In this document: in pieces, positions 1 to 7,869 of the stretch
How positions within the stretch are numbered: position 1 is the stretch's first letter
Layout: every line of letters begins with the position of its first letter
NCBI RefSeq assembly: GCF_040144835.1
Contig: NZ_CP151632.1
Span: 1 to 64,000 of the forward strand
Length of the DNA: 64,000 nucleotides
Source: Microbacterium sp. LWS13-1.2
Lineage (GTDB): Bacteria; Actinomycetota; Actinomycetes; Actinomycetales; Microbacteriaceae
Reading direction: 5' to 3'
Notes under the pieces: model-generated
Database searches by the model: none
The model's input: the letters and a program-made list of their open reading frames with translations, nothing else
Told to the model about the DNA's origin: nothing
Made by a program: the position numbers and the translations under genes

Positions 1-548
1 GGTTTCAGCACGCCGCGCGCGTGCACGATCGGTGCGGTGCGGACGACGGAAACCCCGGCATCCGGCCCGGCGCTGAACGCCGCGGCTTCCCATTCGCCGC
101 ACAGGTCGGCGAGGAACGACTCGCCGCGCGGTGCGTCTTCCGGGAGCCGCGCACCCGGCCGGGAGCCGTAGTAGCCGACGGCCGACCCCGACACGAAGTG
201 AGGGGCGTCCGTTCCCAGTTCCCGCACCGCGCGGGCGAGGGCGCGGGTCGGTGCGATGCGCGACCAGAGCAGCGTGTTCTTGTACTTCGCGGTCCAGGGG
301 AATCGCCCGATGCTCGCGCCGCTGAGCCCGACAACGGCGTCCGCGCCCGCGAGCACCGCGGGATCGAGCGGCTCGGCCGTCGTCAGCCACTCGACCTCGT
401 CGGCGGTCTCGGGCGGCCGGCGCACGAGCGTCGTCACCGTGTATCCATCGGCGCGGAGGCTCTCGACGAGCGCCCCGCCGACGAGCCCTGACGCCCCCGC
501 GACGACGATCCGCCGACCGCCCCCGGCGGGCGGACGGCCTTCAGGCAA
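1..548 (-). CDS. NAD(P)-dependent epimerase, TIGR01777 (YfcH/SulA-like) family, 3' end outside window
   Basis: This is the N-terminal part of an extended short-chain dehydrogenase; it runs off the left edge, so only about 182 of roughly 300 residues are seen. Reading the minus strand gives a Rossmann start (IVVAGASGLVGGALVESL), then GLSGASIGRFPWTAKYK, then FVSGSAVGYYGSRPGARLP, the pattern of the TIGR01777 family. No ATG or GTG lies at the right place. A TTG at 546-548 is the best start and overlaps the stop of the upstream OsmC gene, so the two are probably co-transcribed. Family members have no firmly known substrate. Confidence 0.75.
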   Translation of the reverse strand, partial: MPEGRPPAGGGRRIVVAGASGLVGGALVESLRADGYTVTTLVRRPPETADEVEWLTTAEPLDPAVLAGADAVVGLSGASIGRFPWTAKYKNTLLWSRIAPTRALARAVRELGTDAPHFVSGSAVGYYGSRPGARLPEDAPRGESFLADLCGEWEAAAFSAGPDAGVSVVRTAPIVHARGVLK

Positions 549-966
549 GCGTCGCCTCGAGGGTGATCTCGATCCCGGCGAGGGCCTGCGACACCGGGCA
601 TCCGCTCTTCGCGCTCTGCGCGATGCGCTCGAAGTCCTCGGGTTCGAGGCCCGGCACCACGGCGTTGACGTTGAGGTGGCTGCCGGTGATGCCGGTGCCC
701 GGCTTGAAGGTCACCGAGGCGGTGGTGTCGATCGACTCCGGCGGAGTGCCGTTCTCGGCCAGCGCGAGCGACAGCGCCATGCTGAAGCACGACGAGTGCG
801 CTGCGGCGATGAGCTCCTCGGGCGTGGTGACCGAGGTGGATCCCTCGCTGCGCGCCTTCCAGGTGACGGGGTAGGTGCCCAGGCCCGACGACACGAGGCT
901 GACCTCGCCGGATCCGTCGAACAGTGCGCCCTTCCAGGCGGTGGTGGCTTCGCTGGTGACGGTCAT
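541..966 (-). CDS. OsmC family peroxiredoxin
   Basis: The 141-residue product matches the OsmC/Ohr fold, cytoplasmic thiol peroxidases that reduce organic hydroperoxides. The two redox cysteines are visible: Cys60 in AAHSSCFSMALS and Cys123 in AKSGCPVSQAL. The length and the position of the first cysteine suit the OsmC branch better than Ohr. The ATG is preceded by a good Shine-Dalgarno sequence (GAGGAGG), unlike many neighbours that look leaderless. The gene overlaps the following epimerase. An antioxidant role fits the nearby thioredoxin-like gene, but co-regulation is inferred only. Confidence 0.9.
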   Translation of the reverse strand: MTVTSEATTAWKGALFDGSGEVSLVSSGLGTYPVTWKARSEGSTSVTTPEELIAAAHSSCFSMALSLALAENGTPPESIDTTASVTFKPGTGITGSHLNVNAVVPGLEPEDFERIAQSAKSGCPVSQALAGIEITLEATLA

Positions 967-1069
967 GTGGGGCCTCCTCGCTCGCTCGGCGCCCGCGTGG
1001 TGGGCGTCTCGCGTCAGCCTAACCGCGACGGATGCCGTGCCGCGACGGTTCGGCCGCGACGGCGTCTCG

Positions 1070-1681
1070 TCAGGCCGAGGCCGGGCGGGCGCGACCGACG
1101 ATTCCGGCGCGCTGCAGCAGCAGATACAGCTGGCAGCCCAGGCACAGTCCGAAGACGGCGTTGAGGAAGGCGGCGACGAAGGCGGCCGCGGCGGCGATGG
1201 TGAGAGCCCACGGCACGCCGAGCAGGTGCAGCGCGAGCCCGATGACCGACACGAGCAGACCGACGCCCTGTGCGAAGCGCGGCGGGCGCGGGTCCTCGAG
1301 TTCCGTCGGAGGCGCCAGGCGCGGCGCGACGACGGTGCGGTACAGCGCGCCCCAGGGCGCCGTGCGGGGTGAGAGGACTCCCCAGAGGAACAGCAGGGCG
1401 ATCACGAGCAGGAGGAGGAACGCCGGGTCCAGGAATCGCTGCGCCGGAGACGCGAACGTGATGAGCCAGGCAGGATGTCCCGCGACGAAGGCGAAGTCGA
1501 CGGACCCGACGAAGCCGAAGGCGAGGGTGTCGCCGAGCTGCGCCGTCGACAGTCCCGTCAGCCCGAGGAAGACGTCGATCAGCAGCAGCAACGCGGTGAT
1601 GCCCGCGACGAAGCGCGGACCGCGCGGGTCGATGCCGCGCTGCGGTCGCCGTCCGGCGGCGGCATCCGCTCGCTCAGACAT
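1070..1681 (-). CDS. DUF4395 family membrane protein
   Basis: A 203-residue integral membrane protein with about four hydrophobic segments near residues 27-46, 86-104, 138-157 and 158-178. The C-terminal FGLCLGCQLYLLL (cysteines 180 and 183) is the hallmark of the DUF4395 family. Its start overlaps the 3' end of the upstream thioredoxin-like gene by 8 bases, so the two are translated together. The pairing of a DUF4395 protein with a membrane-anchored thioredoxin suggests envelope thiol chemistry. The actual reaction is unknown. Confidence 0.8.
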   Translation of the reverse strand: MSERADAAAGRRPQRGIDPRGPRFVAGITALLLLIDVFLGLTGLSTAQLGDTLAFGFVGSVDFAFVAGHPAWLITFASPAQRFLDPAFLLLLVIALLFLWGVLSPRTAPWGALYRTVVAPRLAPPTELEDPRPPRFAQGVGLLVSVIGLALHLLGVPWALTIAAAAAFVAAFLNAVFGLCLGCQLYLLLQRAGIVGRARPASA

Positions 1682-2111
1682 TCGCGTCCTCGGAGATCAG
1701 CCGGTTGAGCTCCAGTTCGAGCACGTCGCGGCTCGGGGCGCCGCCGAAGCGCGTCTGCACGACCCCGTCGCGGTCGAGCACGAGCGTCGTCGGCGTCTGC
1801 AGCACGTGGAAGTGCTTGGCGATGTCGGGGCGGTGCGTCAGATCGACGTCGAGGTGCCGCACTCCCGGATGGCCGTCCGCGATGTCGGCGAGTGTCCGAT
1901 GCACACCGGGGCAGCGCGCGCACATCTCGGTGCTGAACTGCAGGAGCGTCGCGACTTCGCCGAGTCCGTCTGCGCCTAGCCGGGCGGGCTCGATGACCTC
2001 GTGTGCGACGTTGTGACGTGCGCGAGGCTGACGCCACTTCACGAACACGCCGATCGCCACGGTCGCCGCGAGGAGCGCGGCGAGGGCGATGAGGGCTCCG
2101 ACCAGGGTCAC
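1674..2111 (-). CDS. membrane-anchored thioredoxin-like protein
   Basis: The 145-residue product has an N-terminal membrane helix (about residues 4-24) followed by a thioredoxin fold. The redox motif is CARC (64-67), with the cis-proline in QTPTT near residue 107. The GC spacing of the active site differs from the usual CGPC. Translation starts at GTG 2111. A TAGCCT hexamer on the minus strand (2125-2120) lies 8 bases upstream with no ribosome site between, so the mRNA is probably leaderless. It heads the minus-strand cluster with the DUF4395 and perhaps the OsmC gene. Confidence 0.85.
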   Translation of the reverse strand: MTLVGALIALAALLAATVAIGVFVKWRQPRARHNVAHEVIEPARLGADGLGEVATLLQFSTEMCARCPGVHRTLADIADGHPGVRHLDVDLTHRPDIAKHFHVLQTPTTLVLDRDGVVQTRFGGAPSRDVLELELNRLISEDANV

Positions 2112-2252
2112 AGCAGATCAGGCTAACCCCTTTCGCCTGCGTACGGGCCGAATGCACCGATATGTCGCCTCCGTCGTAACACGACCGTCGCGTGAGCCCG
2201 TCGCGGCGCGGCCCCGACCCGCGCGGCGCGGGCCGCCGGTATCGTGGCAGCC
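2112..2252. promoter_or_regulatory. divergent promoter region, thioredoxin-like gene / thyA
   Basis: The gap between the two divergent genes holds a minus-strand -10 hexamer TAGCCT (2125-2120), 8 bases before GTG 2111, and a plus-strand hexamer TATCGT (2240-2245), 7 bases before GTG 2253. Both have the leaderless geometry. I see no operator or other element. Confidence 0.55.
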
Positions 2253-3062
2253 GTGACGACGCCGATCCCGACCCCGTACGAGGACCTGCTGCGAGACGTG
2301 CTCGAGAACGGCACGCATAAGGACGACCGCACCGGCACCGGCACCACCAGTGCCTTCGGACGCCAGATCCGTTTCGACCTCTCCCAGGGCTTCCCCCTCA
2401 TCACCACCAAGCGCGTGCACTTCAAGTCGATCGCGTACGAACTGCTGTGGTTCCTGCGCGGCGAGTCGAATGTGGGCTGGCTGCAGGAGAACGGCGTCAC
2501 CATCTGGGACGAGTGGGCGGATGCCGACGGCGAGCTCGGCCCCGTCTACGGCGTGCAGTGGCGGTCGTGGCCGACGCCGTCGGGGGAGCAGATCGATCAG
2601 ATCGCGCTCGTGCTCGATCAGATCCGTGCGAACCCGGACTCCCGGCGCCTGATCGTCTCGGCATGGAATCCCGCCGACATCCCCGACATGGCACTGGCAC
2701 CCTGCCACGCGCTGTTCCAGTTCTATGTGGCTGACGGCAGGCTGTCGTGTCAGCTCTACCAGCGCAGCGCCGACCTGTTCCTCGGTGTTCCCTTCAACAT
2801 CGCCTCGTACGCGCTGCTGACCCTCATGGTGGCCCAGCAGGCGGGCCTCGAGCCCGGCGACTTCGTCTGGACCGGCGGCGACTGCCACATCTACGACAAC
2901 CACCTCGAGCAGGTGCGCGAGCAGCTGACCCGCGAGCCGTATCCGTACCCGACGCTGCGCATCGCCCGCACGCCCGCCTCGATCCTCGATTACCGCTACG
3001 ACGACTTCGTGCTCGAGGACTATCAGCACCACCCTGCGATCCGCGGCGCCGTCGCGGTATGA
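2253..3062 (+). CDS. thyA: thymidylate synthase
   Basis: Makes dTMP from dUMP with methylene-tetrahydrofolate. At 269 residues it has the normal ThyA length. The catalytic cysteine sits in [12 protein letters not shown] (Cys151), followed by the substrate-binding stretch [18 protein letters not shown] and a conserved [13 protein letters not shown] 2253 is preferred to the in-frame GTG 2244 because TATCGT (2240-2245) ends exactly 7 bases upstream, making the mRNA leaderless, and because homologues begin near this point. The stop overlaps the folA start (ATGA), so thyA and folA form one unit: ThyA produces the dihydrofolate that FolA reduces. Confidence 0.97.
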   Translation: MTTPIPTPYEDLLRDVLENGTHKDDRTGTGTTSAFGRQIRFDLSQGFPLITTKRVHFKSIAYELLWFLRGESNVGWLQENGVTIWDEWADADGELGPVYGVQWRSWPTPSGEQIDQIALVLDQIRANPDSRRLIVSAWNPADIPDMALAPCHALFQFYVADGRLSCQLYQRSADLFLGVPFNIASYALLTLMVAQQAGLEPGDFVWTGGDCHIYDNHLEQVREQLTREPYPYPTLRIARTPASILDYRYDDFVLEDYQHHPAIRGAVAV

Positions 3063-3592
3063 CCTCTTCGATCGGCCTCATCTGGGCCGAGGCGCACGAC
3101 GGCGTCATCGGCGCGCAGGGCGGCATGCCGTGGCACGTCCCTGAAGACCTGGCGCACTTCAAAGCCCTCACGCTCGGTGCGCCGGTCGTCATGGGACGCC
3201 GCACGTGGGAGTCGTTCCCGGCGCGATTCCGCCCGTTGCCGGGCCGGCGCAACATCGTCATCACCCGCCAGGAGGAGTGGGCTGACACCGGCGCCGAGCG
3301 GGCCGGCTCGCTCGAGGCCGCTCTCGCCGTCGCCGCCGAAAGCCGACCGGAGCGGATCTGGGTGATCGGCGGTGGGCGGCTGTTCCGCGAGGCGATCGAT
3401 CTCGCCGATCTCCTGGAGGTCACGGAGCTCGATCTCGAGGTGCCCGGCGACACCCACGCACCGGATCGGCGCGGCTGGCGGACGACATCGGTCGACCCGA
3501 CCGAGGGGTGGCACACCTCGCGCACCGGCATCCGCTACCGCTTCCTGCGGCTGGTGCCGGAGCATGAGCGCGCCGCTCGCCCGCCCCAATAA
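3059..3592 (+). CDS. folA: dihydrofolate reductase
   Basis: Reduces dihydrofolate to tetrahydrofolate with NADPH, recycling the product of ThyA just upstream. The 177-residue protein shows the expected order: [22 protein letters not shown] (active-site acidic residue in PEDL), [11 protein letters not shown], and [10 protein letters not shown] for the cofactor. The ATG overlaps the thyA stop by four bases, indicating translational coupling. The stop codon TAA is also the first part of the -10 hexamer of the next gene. Confidence 0.96.
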   Translation: MTSSIGLIWAEAHDGVIGAQGGMPWHVPEDLAHFKALTLGAPVVMGRRTWESFPARFRPLPGRRNIVITRQEEWADTGAERAGSLEAALAVAAESRPERIWVIGGGRLFREAIDLADLLEVTELDLEVPGDTHAPDRRGWRTTSVDPTEGWHTSRTGIRYRFLRLVPEHERAARPPQ

Positions 3593-3602
3593 GCTGGCGC
3601 GC

Positions 3603-4367
3603 ATGGCGAAGACGGCGCTCATCACCGGTGCGAGCTCGGGGCTCGGCGCGGAGTACGCGAGGCAGCTGGCGGCGAAGGGCGCCGACCTGGTGCTCGTCGC
3701 CCGCGACAGGCAGGCGCTCGAGCGCCTCGCGGTGGGCCTGCGCTCGACGTACGGCGTGGAGGTCGAGATCCTCGCCGCTGACCTGCTGAAGGCCCGCCAG
3801 CGCGAGAAGGTCGAGGCGCGCGTCGCCGACGAGACGCGGCCCATCGAGGTCCTCGTGAACAATGCCGGGTTCGGGCTGCCGCTGGCATTCGAGGCGAATG
3901 ACATCGAGGACGAGGCCCGCCACCTGCACCTGCACGTCGAGGTGCCGATGCGGCTGACGCATGCCGCGCTGGGCGGGATGCTCGCCCGCGGCCACGGACG
4001 GATCGTGAACGTCGCGTCGGTCGCGGCATTCATCCCGCGGTCCACGTACGGCGCCTGCAAGGGCTGGCTCGTGAGCTTCAGCCGCTGGGCGAACGGACGC
4101 TACGGGCCGCGGGGCGTCACGGTGACGGCAGTGTGCCCCGGCTACACGCACACGAGCTTCCACGAGCGCCTCGGCCTCGCTCCGGGCGAGGAGGGGGTGT
4201 CCGACCTGATGTGGCTGGACGCGCGGGACGTGGTCGCGGAGTCCCTGCGCGACGCCGCCCGCGGCAGGGCGGTGTCGATCCCGTCCCGCCGGTACAAGGT
4301 ACTCGTCGCCCTCGCACGCTTCGCGCCGCCCTCGCTGGCGGCCCGCATCGGCGAGCGCGGGCGCTAG
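3603..4367 (+). CDS. SDR family NAD(P)-dependent oxidoreductase
   Basis: A 254-residue classical short-chain dehydrogenase. The cofactor motif TGASSGLG is at 8-15, NNAG at 86-89, the catalytic Ser139 in NVASVAAF, and the Tyr149/Lys153 pair in STYGACK. The substrate cannot be told from sequence. TAAGCT (3590-3595) lies 7 bases before the ATG with no ribosome site, so this gene may have its own leaderless promoter overlapping the end of folA. Good SDR, unknown reaction. Confidence 0.9.
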   Translation: MAKTALITGASSGLGAEYARQLAAKGADLVLVARDRQALERLAVGLRSTYGVEVEILAADLLKARQREKVEARVADETRPIEVLVNNAGFGLPLAFEANDIEDEARHLHLHVEVPMRLTHAALGGMLARGHGRIVNVASVAAFIPRSTYGACKGWLVSFSRWANGRYGPRGVTVTAVCPGYTHTSFHERLGLAPGEEGVSDLMWLDARDVVAESLRDAARGRAVSIPSRRYKVLVALARFAPPSLAARIGERGR

Positions 4368-4419
4368 AGGCCGGGACCGGCCGCGCGCGGCGGGCGCGGC
4401 ATCCGGATAATCTGAAGTC

Positions 4420-5397
4420 ATGACGCATACGGGCAACCCTTTCGGACAGGTGCTCGTCGCGCTCGTCACCCCCATGACGGCCGACGGCGAAGTCGACTGG
4501 CCCGCTGTCGAGAAGCACATCGACGACGTCATCACTGCGGGCGCCGACGGCATCGTCGTCACCGGCACCACCGGTGAGACGTCGACCCTCACCGACGCGG
4601 AGAAGATCCGCCTCGTGGAGGTCGGAAAGGATGTCGCGGCCGGCCGGGCGAAGATCATCACGGGCGGCGGGTCGAACGAGACCGCGCACGCGATCGAGCT
4701 CTACAAGGCCAGCGAGAAGGTCGGCGCCGACGCCATCATGATCGTCACGCCGTACTACAACAAGCCCACGCAGGCGGGCATCCTCACGCACTTCCGGCTC
4801 GTCGCCGACGCCACCGATCTGCCGGTGATCCTGTACGACATCCCGGGCCGGACCGGGGTGCCGATCAGATACGAGACGATCCTGCGCCTCGCCAAGCACC
4901 CGAACATCCTCGCCATCAAAGACGCCAAGGGCGACTTCAGCGAGGTGAGCCGCGTGCTCAACCAGACCGACCTCATGTACTTCTCCGGCGACGACGCCAA
5001 CGTGCTGCCGCACCTCTCGATCGGCGCCACGGGGCTCATCGGCGTGACCGCGAACATCGCGCCCGCACCGTATAGAGCGATCGTCGACGCCGTGAACGCC
5101 GGCGACGTGAAGACCGCGACCGCAGCCCACATGCAGCTGGAGCCGCTCGTGCGCGCGGTGATGACGCATGTTCCCGGCACCGTCTCGGCGAAGTACATCC
5201 TGCACGGCCTCGGCCGCATCGGGAGCCCGCGCGTGCGCCTGCCGCTCGTGGGGCCCGAGGAGTGGGAGGCCGCCAAGATCGAGGACGAGCTCGCCCTCGT
5301 CACGGATGTGCCCGGCGCGGACTTCTCCAACTTCCGCCCCGACCGCAACGCCGCCGCCGGCGGTGCCCTGCCCAAGGTCTCAGGCACCACGAGATGA
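4420..5397 (+). CDS. dapA: 4-hydroxy-tetrahydrodipicolinate synthase
   Basis: Condenses pyruvate with aspartate semialdehyde, the first committed step to diaminopimelate and lysine. The Schiff-base lysine is Lys167 in ILAIKDAKGD; the TGTTGET substrate loop (48-54), TPYYNKP and ILYDIPGRTG are all present. At 325 residues it is slightly longer than usual because of a C-terminal tail. TAATCT (4408-4413) is 6 bases before the ATG: leaderless. It sits directly upstream of rnj, as in other actinobacteria. dapF of the same pathway is in this window at 19499. Confidence 0.97.
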   Translation: MTHTGNPFGQVLVALVTPMTADGEVDWPAVEKHIDDVITAGADGIVVTGTTGETSTLTDAEKIRLVEVGKDVAAGRAKIITGGGSNETAHAIELYKASEKVGADAIMIVTPYYNKPTQAGILTHFRLVADATDLPVILYDIPGRTGVPIRYETILRLAKHPNILAIKDAKGDFSEVSRVLNQTDLMYFSGDDANVLPHLSIGATGLIGVTANIAPAPYRAIVDAVNAGDVKTATAAHMQLEPLVRAVMTHVPGTVSAKYILHGLGRIGSPRVRLPLVGPEEWEAAKIEDELALVTDVPGADFSNFRPDRNAAAGGALPKVSGTTR

Positions 5398-5469
5398 CGA
5401 CCGTGCCGTCGCCGATCGGGCGATGGCACGCTGATGAACGGATGCCGTGCATCCGGAGGAGGCTTCACA

Positions 5470-7146
5470 ATGCCCACCACCCCGTACGACCCGCCCGAGC
5501 TCGCAGCCGGAACCCTCCGGGTCGTCCCCCTCGGCGGCCTGGGCGAGGTCGGCCGCAACATGACCGTCTTCGAATACGGCGGCAAGCTGCTGGTCGTGGA
5601 CTGCGGCGTCCTGTTCCCCGAGGAGCACCAGCCCGGCGTCGACCTGATCCTGCCGGACTTCGAACCGATCAAGGGGCGCCTCGACGACATCGTCGGCGTC
5701 GTGCTCACCCACGGCCACGAGGACCACATCGGCGCGGTGCCGTACCTGCTGAAGCTCAAGAGCGACATCCCGATCGTCGGCTCCGGCCTGACCCTCGCGC
5801 TCACCGAGGCGAAGCTCAAGGAGCACCGCATCCGGCCGTACAGCCTCACGGTGGCCGAGGGCCAGCGAGAGAACCTCGGCCCGTTCGAGCTCGAGTTCAT
5901 CGCGGTGAACCACTCGATCCCCGACGCGCTGGCCGTCGCCATCCGCACACCGGCGGGCACCGTGCTCGCGACCGGCGACTTCAAGATGGACCAGCTTCCG
6001 CTCGACGGGCGCCTCACCGACCTGCGGGCGTTCGCGCGGCTGGGGGAGGAGGGCGTGGATCTGTTCCTCGTCGACTCCACGAACGCGGACGTGCCGGGGT
6101 TCACCCCTCTGGAGCGCTCGATCGGACCCGTGCTGGATCAGGTCATCGGCAAGGCTCCGCGGCGGGTGATCGTGGCGAGCTTCTCGAGCCACGTGCACCG
6201 CGTCCAGCAGGTGCTCGACGCCGCGGCCGCCCACGGCCGCCGCGTGGCGCTCCTCGGCCGCAGCATGCTGCGCAACATGACCATCGCCGAAGACCTCGGC
6301 TACCTCCACGTGCCCGAGGGCGTGCTGATCGACTACAAGAAGGCGCGTGACCTCCCCGAGGACCAGATCGTCTACATGTCGACCGGCTCGCAGGGAGAGC
6401 CGATGGCCGTGCTCAGCCGCATGGCGAACCTCGACCACGCGATCGAGCCCGGGCCCGGCGACACCGTGATCCTGGCGTCGAGCCTCATCCCGGGCAACGA
6501 GAACGCCGTGTACCGCGTCATCGACGGGCTCACCAAGCTCGGGGCGACCGTCGTGCACAAGGGCAACGCCAAGGTGCACGTCTCGGGCCACGCAGCCGCC
6601 GGCGAGCTGCTGTACTGCTACAACATCCTGAAGCCGAAGAACGTGCTGCCGGTGCACGGCGAGTACCGCCACCTGATGGCGAACGCCCGCCTCGCGCAGG
6701 ACACCGGGATCGCGCCCGAGCGCACATTCCTCGCCGAGAACGGCACCGTCATCGATCTCAAGGACGGCGACGCGCGCATGGTCGGCCAGCTCGACCTGGG
6801 CTTCGTCTACGTGGACGGATCGACCGTGGGCGAGATCACGGATGCCGACCTCAAGGATCGCCGGATCCTCGGCGAAGAGGGCTTCATCTCGGTGATCGTG
6901 GTCGTCGATGCCTCGACCGGCAACGTGATCTCGGGGCCGGAGGTGCACGCCCGCGGCTTCGCCGAGGACGACGCCGTCTTCGAGGACGTCAAGCCCAAGA
7001 TCGCCGCCGCGCTCGCCGAGGCCGCCAAGTCGGGCGTCCGCGATCCGCACGCGCTGTCGCAGATCGTGCGCCGTACGATCGGCCGCTGGGTGAACCAGTC
7101 GCTGCGTCGCCGGCCGATGATCGTGCCGCTCGTGATCGAGGCGTAG
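5470..7146 (+). CDS. rnj: ribonuclease J
   Basis: A metallo-beta-lactamase/beta-CASP nuclease with endo- and 5'-3' exonuclease activity in mRNA decay and rRNA processing. The metal motif HGHEDH is at 81-86, followed by SIPDALAV, TGDFKMD and the beta-CASP part with STGSQGEPMAVLSRM and LPVHGEYRHL. The 558-residue length is normal for actinobacterial RNase J. ATG 5470 is chosen over an in-frame ATG at 5434 because a strong GGAGGAGG ribosome site lies just upstream of it. It follows dapA closely and may be read from the dapA promoter. Confidence 0.96.
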   Translation: MPTTPYDPPELAAGTLRVVPLGGLGEVGRNMTVFEYGGKLLVVDCGVLFPEEHQPGVDLILPDFEPIKGRLDDIVGVVLTHGHEDHIGAVPYLLKLKSDIPIVGSGLTLALTEAKLKEHRIRPYSLTVAEGQRENLGPFELEFIAVNHSIPDALAVAIRTPAGTVLATGDFKMDQLPLDGRLTDLRAFARLGEEGVDLFLVDSTNADVPGFTPLERSIGPVLDQVIGKAPRRVIVASFSSHVHRVQQVLDAAAAHGRRVALLGRSMLRNMTIAEDLGYLHVPEGVLIDYKKARDLPEDQIVYMSTGSQGEPMAVLSRMANLDHAIEPGPGDTVILASSLIPGNENAVYRVIDGLTKLGATVVHKGNAKVHVSGHAAAGELLYCYNILKPKNVLPVHGEYRHLMANARLAQDTGIAPERTFLAENGTVIDLKDGDARMVGQLDLGFVYVDGSTVGEITDADLKDRRILGEEGFISVIVVVDASTGNVISGPEVHARGFAEDDAVFEDVKPKIAAALAEAAKSGVRDPHALSQIVRRTIGRWVNQSLRRRPMIVPLVIEA

Positions 7147-7264
7147 CCCCCTCGCCCAGGGACCGGGTGTTCCGGGGCTGCGCTCTGCGCGCGCCGGAAG
7201 GCGATGCGTCGATCGGTCAGCGCCCGTTATCGCGTCGTAACGTGCGCGCCGTAGCATCGGCCTC

Positions 7265-7759
7265 GTGGCCTCTTCGTTCCGCATCCGTCCCGCCGTGTCG
7301 GCAGACGGCGTGTTCCTGGGCGACATGGTCGTCGAGGCGGCGAACTGGCGGCAGGGCGGCGCACGGCCGCGGCACGAGGTCATGAGCGGGGCGGATCACC
7401 GGCGCTACGTCTCCGGCTGGATGCGCCCGGGCGACGCCGGCTTCGTGGCGGAGGACCTGAACGGCGAGCCCGTGGGCGCCGCGTGGTATCGGATGCTTCC
7501 CCGCAGCGATCCGGGGTTCGGGTACGTCGGAACGGGTGTCCCGGAACTGATCATCGGCGTCCGCCCGATCTTTCGGGCCCACGGCGTCGGGCGGGCCCTG
7601 CTGCAGCGGCTGTGCGAGCACGCGGGCACCCAGGGCTTCGCGCGCATCAGCCTGAGCGTCGAGCGCGGCAATTTCGCGTCGACGCTGTACCGCAGCGAGG
7701 GCTTCGCCGTGACGCAGAGCGGCTCGGGTCGCGACACGATGGTGAAGCGGCTGCGCTGA
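7265..7759 (+). CDS. GNAT family N-acetyltransferase
   Basis: A 164-residue acetyltransferase. The acetyl-CoA loop appears as RPIFRAHGVGRALLQRL, followed by the conserved ARISLSVERGNFASTLYRSEGF. The acceptor is unknown. The GTG start is preceded at 7 bases by TAGCAT (7252-7257) and has no ribosome site, so the mRNA is probably leaderless. It lies between rnj and ftsK without obvious functional linkage to either. Confidence 0.85.
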   Translation: MASSFRIRPAVSADGVFLGDMVVEAANWRQGGARPRHEVMSGADHRRYVSGWMRPGDAGFVAEDLNGEPVGAAWYRMLPRSDPGFGYVGTGVPELIIGVRPIFRAHGVGRALLQRLCEHAGTQGFARISLSVERGNFASTLYRSEGFAVTQSGSGRDTMVKRLR

Positions 7760-7869
7760 CCCTGCGGGGCGCCCACGGCGCGATTCGGCAGCCGTCCACG
7801 ACGCCGCGCGTCGATGGCCGGGCGGCGTGGTTGCGCGGAAATGTCGGGCCGCCGCCGTAGCGTGGAGGG

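Noticed and set aside
5434..5469. Upstream ATG for rnj, adding 12 residues
   Set aside because: The GGAGGAGG ribosome site points to ATG 5470 and the extra residues are not conserved in the family.
5380..7383. 667-residue open frame antisense to rnj
   Set aside because: RNase J on the other strand is unambiguous; the antisense protein is a low-complexity shadow.
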